From the NCBI GenBank assembly GCA_029931905.1, contig JAOZRH010000020.1, positions 1-15,287 on the forward strand: a stretch of DNA of 15,287 bases, given 5' to 3'. Positions 8,534 through 14,929 of this stretch are shown here, in pieces. The position numbers and the translations under genes are program-made. This DNA comes from Fidelibacterota bacterium. Its GTDB lineage: Bacteria; Fidelibacterota; Fidelibacteria; Fidelibacterales; Fidelibacteraceae. Numbering within the stretch: position 1 is the stretch's first letter; each line of letters starts with the position of its first letter. The notes under the pieces were generated by a model. It worked only from the letters and a program-made list of their open reading frames with translations, was not told the DNA's origin and made no database searches.

Positions 8534-8538
8534 CAATT

Positions 8539-9249
8539 ATGTTCGTTTTGTATTTTATTTTATACTTTTTTATCTTCGTAATAACATTATTTATTGCAAT
8601 GTTGTTTATAAATTTTAAAATTTTAATAGATGGAGAATTTCAAAACAAGCAACTTGATGGAAAAATTACTATTTATTGGATAAAATTTTTGTTTTCAATC
8701 TCCTTATCGATGAAAGATAAATCTAATATAAATGTAAAAATTGTTTTTTTACAAATACCAATAAAATTTAGTGTCTCATTAAAAAAAGATGAAAAAAAAA
8801 TCAAACCTATAAAAAAAGAAAATCAAACAAAACTTGATAGTGAAAATAAGAAATCTGAAAAAAGAACAAATAAATACAACTCTATTTCAAAAATACAAAC
8901 TCTATACATTGAAAAAAAACCACAAATTACTTTTTACAAACAATTATTAACAAACAATTTTTTAATAATTTGGAGAAAATATTTACGAATTAAATTGGTA
9001 AATCTTTCCACTAATATTGGACTTTCTGACCCAAGTAATACAGGAAAATTATCTGGTTATTTGTATTCCTTACCATTGATAAACAATAAAAAAAATATAA
9101 ATTTACAATGGGATTATGTCAATGCACGATATGATATTCTTGTTAAAACAAATATTATTATGAAATTATATGGTATTTTATTTAGATTATTGGTAATTTG
9201 GACAGAAATAAACAAATTCAAAAAAATGGGGGCAATAAATGATAAATGA
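8539..9249 (+). CDS. DUF2953 domain membrane-anchored protein (YtfI-like)
   Basis: The 236-residue product has an N-terminal membrane segment at about residues 4-26, a lysine-rich low-complexity stretch at 82-112, and a C-terminal part containing IGLSDPSNTGKLSGYLYSL (160-178), which matches the G-x-DP-x-xTG block of DUF2953. In Bacillus the DUF2953 gene ytfI precedes ytfJ (gerW); here too it lies just upstream of a GerW-like gene, which strengthens the call. Function is unknown. I chose the ATG at 8539 because the reading frame upstream of it overlaps the HPP gene and encodes cysteine-rich sequence unlike the family. It starts 5 nt after the HPP stop and overlaps the next gene by 11 nt. Confidence 0.78.
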   Translation: MFVLYFILYFFIFVITLFIAMLFINFKILIDGEFQNKQLDGKITIYWIKFLFSISLSMKDKSNINVKIVFLQIPIKFSVSLKKDEKKIKPIKKENQTKLDSENKKSEKRTNKYNSISKIQTLYIEKKPQITFYKQLLTNNFLIIWRKYLRIKLVNLSTNIGLSDPSNTGKLSGYLYSLPLINNKKNINLQWDYVNARYDILVKTNIIMKLYGILFRLLVIWTEINKFKKMGAINDK

Positions 9250-9592
9250 GACAATAGAAACTTTGCTAAAAAAAGCAGAAGATATCGCCAAATCAAAAAC
9301 AATTATTGGTGACCCACTGCAAATTGGAGAGGTTACAATCATCCCAATATCAAAAATATCCATAGGCTTTGGTGTGGGCGGAGGCAATAGCAACAAAAAA
9401 GAGGCAAATGGTCAAGGTGCTGGTGGTGGAATAAATATTCAACCCGTTGCAATTATTTCAATTTATAAAAGCTCTTCTAAATTATTAATGCTAGGTGCAA
9501 AAGATCAAACAGTTGATAAAATTCTTGATCTTGTACCAAACATTTTAGATAGATTAGTGCCTAACAAAAATAATGAGGAGGAAACAAAATGA
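9239..9592 (+). CDS. GerW/YtfJ family protein
   Basis: The 117-residue protein belongs to the GerW (YtfJ) family. It has an N-terminal helix, then TIIGDPLQIGEVTIIPISKI (21-40), the glycine-rich segment GFGVGGGN with GAGGGINIQPVAIISI (43-75), and a C-terminal helix with DLVPNILDRLV. In Bacillus, GerW is needed for proper function of the SleB cortex-lytic enzyme in spore germination, but the family is widespread in bacteria that do not sporulate, where its role is unknown. No signal peptide is seen. GGGGG lies about seven bases upstream of the ATG. The gene overlaps DUF2953 by 11 nt and the Crp-like gene by 4 nt (ATGA), suggesting tight co-translation. Confidence 0.88.
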   Translation: MINETIETLLKKAEDIAKSKTIIGDPLQIGEVTIIPISKISIGFGVGGGNSNKKEANGQGAGGGINIQPVAIISIYKSSSKLLMLGAKDQTVDKILDLVPNILDRLVPNKNNEEETK

Positions 9593-10275
9593 TAGATATT
9601 TCCACATTAAAAGATATTGAATTATTTGAAGATTTAGACGATTCATCGCTCAAAGACATACTAACGGTATGCAAAATCTCTCATTATGAAAAAGATAATA
9701 TCATTTTATTTGAAGAAGATCTTGGCAATTTATTATTTTTTATTGTAAATGGTAAAGTCAAAATTAGTAGAATAAATGAAGCTGGTAAAGAAATTATATT
9801 ATCAATAATAGAGGAAAACGATTACTTTGGAGAAATGTCAATATTAGATGGAGAAGCTAGGTCTGCAAATGCTGTGGCACTGTCAGACACCACCGTCTTC
9901 ACTATAAACAAATTAAATTTTTTCTCAATTTTACAAAAATATCCAAAAATCGCCATAAATCTTTTAAAAACGCTAACCAAAAGATTAAGAAAGGCGGACA
10001 AACTCATCGAGAGCCTATCATTAAATAATGCGGAACATAGAATTTGTAATACAATTTTAACAATAGCTGAAAACATGGGTACATATAACAATAAAAAAGT
10101 GACTATCGAAAAAATGCCAAATCAAGAAATTATTGCCAACATGTCTGGAACATCAAGAGAAACAGTATCGAGAATGTTTTCAAAATTAAAAACAAAAAAT
10201 TTAATTGTAACTTCAAAACATACACTAATTATTGAAAATTACGAAACATTTTTGAAAAAGTTTTCAACTAATTAA
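9589..10275 (+). CDS. Crp/Fnr family transcriptional regulator
   Basis: This 228-residue regulator has an N-terminal cyclic-nucleotide-binding beta-roll (about 12-125), a dimerisation helix (about 126-155) and a C-terminal winged helix. The phosphate-binding cassette reads FGEMSILDGEARSANAVAL (80-98), with E82, R91 and S92 in the positions that contact cAMP or cGMP in CRP, so a cyclic nucleotide ligand is plausible. Only two cysteines exist (C28, C153), so an FNR-type iron-sulfur cluster is unlikely. The recognition helix is SGTSRETVSRMFSKL (186-200), a typical Crp/Fnr arrangement. A strong GAGGAGG precedes the ATG, which overlaps the gerW-like stop. It may regulate its own operon, although I found no clear CRP or FNR box upstream. 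Its stop lies 2 nt from the apt stop on the other strand. Confidence 0.94.
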   Translation: MIDISTLKDIELFEDLDDSSLKDILTVCKISHYEKDNIILFEEDLGNLLFFIVNGKVKISRINEAGKEIILSIIEENDYFGEMSILDGEARSANAVALSDTTVFTINKLNFFSILQKYPKIAINLLKTLTKRLRKADKLIESLSLNNAEHRICNTILTIAENMGTYNNKKVTIEKMPNQEIIANMSGTSRETVSRMFSKLKTKNLIVTSKHTLIIENYETFLKKFSTN

Positions 10276-10277
10276 TC

Positions 10278-10817
10278 TTATTCACCTAAAAACTCGACAA
10301 TAGAATAAATATCATAATTACTAAGTACTTTACTGCCACCAAGATCTGGCAATTCTATGATAAATGCAACCCCTTTTACAATGCCATTTATCTTTTCTAT
10401 TAAATCAATAGATGCTTTTGCTGAACCACCAGTAGCCAACAAATCATCAACTAACAAAACTCTTTGTCCAGTTTTTATTGCATCTTTGTGAATTTGAAGA
10501 GTATTTGTTCCATACTCAAGAGAATATTCTTGGGAAATAAATTCACCCGGCAATTTTCCAGGTTTTCTTATCGGTACAAATGGTAAATTCAATTTATATG
10601 CCAAAGCTCCACCAATAATAAATCCTCTCGACTCGATACCAGCAACAATATCAATATCCATCTGTTTATATTTTTGTGCCAAATCATCGATTATTATTTT
10701 ATACCCATCAGCATCTTTTAACAAAGTGGTAATATCTCGAAACATAATCCCCTTTATTGGAAAATCTGGAATTGTTCTAATTTTAGACTTAATTAATTCT
10801 TTTGTTGTTTCTTTCAT
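10278..10817 (-). CDS. apt: Adenine phosphoribosyltransferase
   Basis: Apt salvages adenine by condensing it with PRPP to give AMP and pyrophosphate in the cytoplasm. The 179-residue protein is of normal length. The N-terminal block contains IPDFPIKGIMFRDITTLL (16-33), ESRGFIIGGALAYKLNLPF lies at 62-80, and RKPGKLPGE at 84-92 is the flexible loop typical of APRT. The PRPP-binding motif is VLLVDDLLATGGSA at 120-133. AGAGG five bases before the ATG supports the start. It is a single-gene unit on this strand, convergent with the Crp-like gene and divergent from the zinc-ribbon gene, with its own likely promoter at 10842-10870. Confidence 0.97.
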   Translation of the reverse strand: MKETTKELIKSKIRTIPDFPIKGIMFRDITTLLKDADGYKIIIDDLAQKYKQMDIDIVAGIESRGFIIGGALAYKLNLPFVPIRKPGKLPGEFISQEYSLEYGTNTLQIHKDAIKTGQRVLLVDDLLATGGSAKASIDLIEKINGIVKGVAFIIELPDLGGSKVLSNYDIYSIVEFLGE

Positions 10818-10841
10818 TTTAACCTCTTCTTTTTTAATAAT

Positions 10842-10870
10842 ATAATATAAGTTTTGTAAAATATATACAA
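10842..10870 (-). promoter_or_regulatory. Likely apt promoter
   Basis: On the minus strand, TTGTAT (10865-10870) and TATTAT (10842-10847) are separated by 17 nt. The -10 box matches consensus at five of six positions and the -35 box at three. The predicted start near 10835 gives a leader of about 18 nt that keeps the AGAGG ribosome site. The surroundings are extremely AT-rich, so chance matches are a concern. Confidence 0.35.
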
Positions 10871-10936
10871 TTAATTACAGATACTTTATTCATTTAATTT
10901 TTTGGTTTCAACAAACAAAAAAAATCTTTTTTTAGA

Positions 10937-10965
10937 TTGACTTTTAAAAAAAAATATCGGATATT
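10937..10965 (+). promoter_or_regulatory. Promoter-like element with upstream A/T tracts
   Basis: TTGACT (10937-10942, five of six) is followed after 17 nt by GATATT (10960-10965, four of six), predicting transcription from about 10972 on the plus strand. An A8 tract (10917-10924) and a T7 tract (10927-10933), centred about 10 bp apart, sit directly upstream and could serve as an UP element or a bend; AATCT/AGATT at 10923-10938 is also an inverted repeat overlapping the -35 box. The element points towards the terminator at 11037-11061 and the zinc-ribbon gene. Confidence 0.45.
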
Positions 10966-10971
10966 AACGGC

Positions 10972-11061
10972 GTGACATAAAATGGAGGATGATCAAATTA
11001 AAATCTATTACAACGAAATACAATTATAATATATTTAACACCGCTTAAACGGTGTTTTTTT
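10972..11061 (+). other. Candidate short leader or small RNA
   Basis: A promoter-like element and an intrinsic terminator bracket about 90 nt containing no recognisable gene. Transcription from the upstream element would give either a small RNA ending at the terminator or, on read-through, a leader for the zinc-ribbon gene and possibly rnpB. I do not recognise a known riboswitch. It contains a possible 15-codon reading frame (10982-11029) without a ribosome site. CGGCGT at 10968-10973 could pair imperfectly with the 5' arm of the terminator, but it lies at the edge of the predicted start. Confidence 0.3.
11037..11061 (+). terminator. Intrinsic terminator upstream of the zinc-ribbon gene
   Basis: AACACCG (11037-11043) pairs perfectly with CGGTGTT (11050-11056) around a six-base loop, and a run of seven T (11055-11061) follows. 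This is a standard rho-independent structure for plus-strand transcription; read on the minus strand there is no comparable T-run. It is unusual in position: no plus-strand gene ends just upstream (apt lies on the other strand), and the next gene starts 35 nt downstream. It therefore ends either a short RNA or acts as an attenuator. Confidence 0.7.
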
Positions 11062-11095
11062 ATATCAATAATTTTTTATTAAAGGAGAAAGGTCA

Positions 11096-11833
11096 ATGCA
11101 TAAAACAATAAATCAACTCATAAAACTTCAATCACTAGACAAAAAATTGAAAGCACTAAGTGATAAGTTGGGAGATTTACCAGAAACAGTAAAAACACTT
11201 GAATATCAAATAAAAGAAAAACAAAAAGAAAATATTACAAACTCTGAAACAATTCTTGCAAACGAAGCAGAAACAAGAAAAAATGAAGCGAAAATCAGTG
11301 ATATAACCGTAGCAATGAAAAAATATCAAGAACAATTATATCTAGTTACAACCAATAGAGAATACGATGCATTAACAGCAGAAATAGATTTTTCAAAAAA
11401 AGAAATATTAATAGCCGAAGATGAAATAATCAAAACTGAAGAAAACAATGAAGAATTGAAAGAAAAAATTAAAGCAAATGAAATTGGTATTCAAAAGAGT
11501 AAAGATGGGTTAGAAAATGCCAAAAAAGATTTAGACCAAACAATAAAAGATACCGGAGCAGAGAAAAAAGAACTTGAAAAAGAAAGAGAAACGATAGTTG
11601 AACTAATTCCAAAAAGATATTTAAATAATTACAAAAGAATTTATAATGCTAGAAATGGAATTGCCGTTGTACCAGTAAAACGCAATGCATGTGGAGGTTG
11701 TAATAGCACAATAATTCCACAAAAACGAGTTGAAATTTACAAATCTAAAACAATTCTTGTATGTGATGTTTGCAATCGTTTTCTTTATTCAGAAGATGCT
11801 ATAAATGAAGAAATGAAAGGTGAAGATAAATAA
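11096..11833 (+). CDS. DUF164-type coiled-coil C4 zinc-ribbon protein
   Basis: The 245-residue protein has a long lysine- and glutamate-rich N-terminal coiled coil (about residues 5-170) and a C-terminal zinc ribbon with C199, C202, C223 and C226 (CGGC...CDVC). This layout is that of the C4-type zinc-ribbon family (DUF164; Chlamydia CT398 and related proteins). YLVTTNREYDALTAEI at 82-97 is also characteristic. Family members have been proposed to bind nucleic acid or to link transcription and envelope or secretion components, but no single role is established. GGAG lies eight bases before the ATG. The stop is only 8 nt from the RNase P RNA, so the two are probably transcribed together. Linkage of DUF164 genes with rnpB is also known, as I recall, in actinobacteria. 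Confidence 0.88.
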   Translation: MHKTINQLIKLQSLDKKLKALSDKLGDLPETVKTLEYQIKEKQKENITNSETILANEAETRKNEAKISDITVAMKKYQEQLYLVTTNREYDALTAEIDFSKKEILIAEDEIIKTEENNEELKEKIKANEIGIQKSKDGLENAKKDLDQTIKDTGAEKKELEKERETIVELIPKRYLNNYKRIYNARNGIAVVPVKRNACGGCNSTIIPQKRVEIYKSKTILVCDVCNRFLYSEDAINEEMKGEDK

Positions 11834-11841
11834 CAAAATTA

Positions 11842-12212
11842 TAAAGTTGACAAGATAATCGCCTTAGCAATAAGGAGGAAAGTCCGAACTTCGCAGAGTA
11901 TGGTGCCGGTTAAGGACCGGCCGAAGTAATTCGAGGGAAAGTGCTAAAGAAAACAAACCGCCTAAATATCTTAATTGATGTCGGCAAGGGTGAAAGGGTG
12001 TGGTAAGAGCACACCGGTCAGGTAGTAATATCCGATGCTTGGTAAACCCCATCAGAAGCGATACAAATAGGAGAAAGATATGAAAATATCAGGTTTTACT
12101 CGAACTTATTTTCTCCGGGTTGTTGCAAAATTTAAAAAGTAATTTTTAAAGTAGATAAATGATTATCATTCCGATTCGTCGGAAAACAAAATTCGGCTTA
12201 TTGTCAACTTTA
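11842..12212 (+). ncRNA. rnpB: RNase P RNA
   Basis: This is the catalytic RNA that trims tRNA 5' ends. P1 is formed by TAAAGTTGACAA (11842-11853) and TTGTCAACTTTA (12201-12212), a perfect pairing that sets both ends and a length near 371 nt. The universal 5' core GGAGGAAAGTCCG is at about 11873-11885, AGGGTGAAAGGGTGTGG with GTAAGAGCACACC at about 11986-12016, GGTAAACCCC at about 12041-12050, ACAAATAGG near 12063-12071, and the 3' core ACAAAATTCGGCTTA (12186-12200) forms P4 with the 5' core. P3 is reduced to CCTTA-GCAA-TAAGG (11862-11875), and CCGA-TTCG-TCGG is a tetraloop hairpin near the 3' end. The layout resembles the ancestral A type. Its neighbours lie 8 and 16 nt away, and no separate promoter is visible. 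Confidence 0.95.
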
Positions 12213-12228
12213 GTTTTAAAAATATATT

Positions 12229-13923
12229 ATGAAATGGAAATTTAAAGACATATCCCCAGAAGCAATTTTAGAACATAGCAAAATTAATAATACAACTTAT
12301 TTTTTTAGTAATATTCTATTGTCGAGAAACATTGAAACAAAAAATGAGATTTACAATTATTTTCATCCAGAAGCTTCTGAATTATATGATCCGTTTTTAT
12401 TAACTGATATGAATAATGCAGTTGAAAAAATACATGACACAATTGATTCTGAGAAAAAAATACTTATTTATGGTGATTATGATGTTGATGGAGTTACTTC
12501 GACTTCCCTATTGTATTTGTTTTTTTCAAAATTTTCACAAAAAGTAATTTATTACATCCCTAATAGAGAAAAAGAGGGTTATGGATTATCGAACGAAGGA
12601 ATAGATTTTGCGAAAGAAAACAATGTTTCACTAATTATAACCTGTGATTGTGGAATAAATAGTGTTAAAGAGATTGAATATGCAAACTCAAATAAAATTG
12701 AAATAATAGTTACAGATCACCATCAACCTGATGATATTTTGCCAAAAGCATTTGCAATAGTAAATCCCAAACGCCAGTATGACAAATATCCAAATAAAGA
12801 TTTAGCAGGTGTTGGTGTAGCTTACAAATTAATATATGCTTACTGTTTGAAATATAATATTTCAATTAAAAATGCTGATGAATTTTTAGATCTTGTAGCT
12901 ATTGGAACTTCTGCAGATATTGTGGCAATGAAAGATGAAAATCGTATTTTAACCTATCGCGGATTAAAAATATTAAATTCGAATAATTTAAGGGTTGGCT
13001 TAATTGAATTATTAAAAGTATGTGATTTGCAAAATAATCAATTAAATGTGGTAGATATTGTTTTTGGTATCGCTCCACGAATAAATGCTTCGGGAAGACT
13101 TGGTAGTGCAAAAAAAGCCGTTGAATTGTTAACCACAAAAGAAATTCGATTTGCAAAAGAATATGCAGAAAAACTAAATAAAGAGAATTTGAAACGAAGA
13201 GTTATTCAAGAAGAGGTTTTGGAAAGTGCTCTATTTCGTATGCAGGAAAAATATGGCGACAATATTCCTAAAATAATAATTTTAGATAGTAATAATTGGC
13301 ACCCTGGTGTTATCGGAATTGTTTCTTCAAGAATTAAGGAAAAATTTTATCGCCCAAATTTCCTCATCTCATTTCGCGATGGCATTGGAAAAGGAAGCGG
13401 AAGAAGTATAAATAAATTTAATTTATATAATGCTTTATCAAATTCAAAAAAATACTTAAATGGATTTGGTGGACATGTTGTTGCTGCGGGGTTAAATATT
13501 GCAAAAGAAAACTTGGAAGATTTTGATACATCTATCACTGATTATGCAAATAAAAACATTAATAATGAGTATTTAGTTCGCTCATTACACATTGATGCAG
13601 AAATTCAGTTAGAAAATATAAATTCAACATTACTAAAATTTATAGATAGAATGAGACCATTTGGGCCTGAAAATATGCGACCGATTTTTTGCATTAAAAA
13701 TATTCATCCACATAAGGCGAGAATAATTAAGGATAAACATTTAAAATTTTCTGTGAAAAATGAATTTTTATCTATAAATTGCATAGCTTGGAACATGGCT
13801 GATAAATTTGAATTGATAATGTCGTCAAAAAAGAAAATTGACATTGCTTTTGTACCTACAATAAATGAATGGAATGGAATGAAAAATATTCAATTAATAA
13901 TTAAAGATATAAAAGGAAAGTAA
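12229..13923 (+). CDS. recJ: Single-stranded-DNA-specific 5'-3' exonuclease RecJ
   Basis: RecJ degrades single-stranded DNA 5' to 3' in RecF-pathway recombination, mismatch and base-excision repair. The 564-residue product is the usual length. DHH phosphoesterase motifs are seen in order: YGDYDVDGVTS (81-91) with D83 and D85, ITCDCG (137-142), TDHH (162-165), and DLVAIGTSADIVAM (221-234). INASGRLGSA (285-294) and WHPGVIGIVSSR (357-368) follow, and the DHHA1 domain contains GKGSGRS and GFGGH (412-416). The remainder fits the OB-fold domain. No Shine-Dalgarno sequence precedes the ATG, which lies 16 nt after the end of RNase P RNA; translation probably starts on RNA released by 3' processing of rnpB or on a read-through transcript. 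One base separates it from fabH. Confidence 0.96.
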   Translation: MKWKFKDISPEAILEHSKINNTTYFFSNILLSRNIETKNEIYNYFHPEASELYDPFLLTDMNNAVEKIHDTIDSEKKILIYGDYDVDGVTSTSLLYLFFSKFSQKVIYYIPNREKEGYGLSNEGIDFAKENNVSLIITCDCGINSVKEIEYANSNKIEIIVTDHHQPDDILPKAFAIVNPKRQYDKYPNKDLAGVGVAYKLIYAYCLKYNISIKNADEFLDLVAIGTSADIVAMKDENRILTYRGLKILNSNNLRVGLIELLKVCDLQNNQLNVVDIVFGIAPRINASGRLGSAKKAVELLTTKEIRFAKEYAEKLNKENLKRRVIQEEVLESALFRMQEKYGDNIPKIIILDSNNWHPGVIGIVSSRIKEKFYRPNFLISFRDGIGKGSGRSINKFNLYNALSNSKKYLNGFGGHVVAAGLNIAKENLEDFDTSITDYANKNINNEYLVRSLHIDAEIQLENINSTLLKFIDRMRPFGPENMRPIFCIKNIHPHKARIIKDKHLKFSVKNEFLSINCIAWNMADKFELIMSSKKKIDIAFVPTINEWNGMKNIQLIIKDIKGK

Positions 13924-13924
13924 A

Positions 13925-14917
13925 ATGGGAACAAAAATTAGTGGATTTGGTTTTTATGTGCCTGAAAATGTTGTGACAAATTTTGATTTAGAAAAAATGT
14001 TTAACACTTCTAATGAATGGATTGTTGAACGAACAGGTATCCACGAAAGAAGATTTATTGCTTCAAACGAACAAAACACATCAGATATTTCTGTTTTAGC
14101 TGCAAAAAAAGCACTTAAAATGGCAAATATTGAAGCAGAAGATTTGGATTTAATTGTAGCCGCAACTATGACCGCAGATCATCTAATTCCTGGAATAGGA
14201 ACAATAATCCAGAATAAATTGGGATGTAAAAGTATTCCTGCATTTGACATTCGTCAACAATGTAGCGGATTTGTTTATGGATTGGAAATGGTAGATTTAT
14301 ATATTAAATCTGGAAAATATAAGAAAGTGCTTTTTATTGGGGCCGAAGTCCTTTCAACTGGATTGGATTTTACTGACAGAGGAAGAGATACTGCAGCTTT
14401 ATTTGGTGATGGTGCTGGTGCCTTTATTTTAGAAAATTCTCAAGACGAATCTGATATTATAGATTCAATTTTATATTCTGATGGAAAATATTTAAAAGAC
14501 TTATGGAAAGAATCACCAAATTCTGCTCAAAAAGGACGAGTTACAATAGAAGATATCCAAAATGGGAAAATATTCCCAAAAATGAACGGAAAAACCGTAT
14601 TCAAACATGCAATAACAAAAATGCCTGCAGTTGTAACCGAATTATTAGAAAGGAATAATCTTACCAAAGATGATATTACTCAAATAATATCTCATCAAGC
14701 AAATTATAGAATTACACAAATGGTTGCAAAACGACTTAAATTACCAATGGAAAAAGTGTTCTCAAATATTCATAAATACGGGAATACAACCGCTGCAACA
14801 ATTCCAATTGCTTTTACAGAGGCCTTTGCTGAAGGGAAATTTAAAAGAGGAGATTTGATTATCACAGTTGCATTTGGTTCTGGATTTACTTGGGGCGCAA
14901 ATTTAATAAAATTTTAA
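13925..14917 (+). CDS. fabH: 3-oxoacyl-ACP synthase III (KAS III)
   Basis: FabH condenses an acyl-CoA starter, usually acetyl-CoA, with malonyl-ACP to begin type II fatty-acid synthesis. The 330-residue protein has the complete Cys-His-Asn triad: C113 in DIRQQCSGF, H257 in ISHQANYR, and N287 in KYGNTTAATIP. NEWIVERTGIHERR at 30-43 and GDGAGAFILE at 161-170 are also typical. The residues before the nucleophile are Gln-Gln where the common form has Ala-Ala or similar; I recall QCSGF-type members in several phyla, so starter preference could differ. AAAGGAAAG precedes the ATG, and the gene follows recJ by 1 nt. No other fatty-acid genes are nearby, so a paralogue elsewhere could hold the housekeeping role. 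Confidence 0.93.
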   Translation: MGTKISGFGFYVPENVVTNFDLEKMFNTSNEWIVERTGIHERRFIASNEQNTSDISVLAAKKALKMANIEAEDLDLIVAATMTADHLIPGIGTIIQNKLGCKSIPAFDIRQQCSGFVYGLEMVDLYIKSGKYKKVLFIGAEVLSTGLDFTDRGRDTAALFGDGAGAFILENSQDESDIIDSILYSDGKYLKDLWKESPNSAQKGRVTIEDIQNGKIFPKMNGKTVFKHAITKMPAVVTELLERNNLTKDDITQIISHQANYRITQMVAKRLKLPMEKVFSNIHKYGNTTAATIPIAFTEAFAEGKFKRGDLIITVAFGSGFTWGANLIKF

Positions 14918-14929
14918 TTGGGAGTTAAA

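Noticed and set aside
8404..8538. Upstream extension of the DUF2953 frame from an earlier ATG
   Set aside because: It overlaps the HPP gene in another frame, adds cysteine- and tyrosine-rich sequence with no family match, and the ATG at 8539 directly begins a normal membrane segment.
10982..11029. 15-codon open frame in the leader before the terminator
   Set aside because: It has no ribosome-binding site, no diagnostic codon run such as a leader peptide would show, and its length is expected by chance.
11864..12052. Open frame on the minus strand (62 codons)
   Set aside because: It lies entirely inside the RNase P RNA, whose conserved core and P1 pairing explain the sequence.
12201..12220. 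P1 pairing plus TTTAGTTTT as an intrinsic terminator for rnpB
   Set aside because: The P1 arms are about 350 nt apart and the T-run is broken by AG; it is not a convincing terminator.
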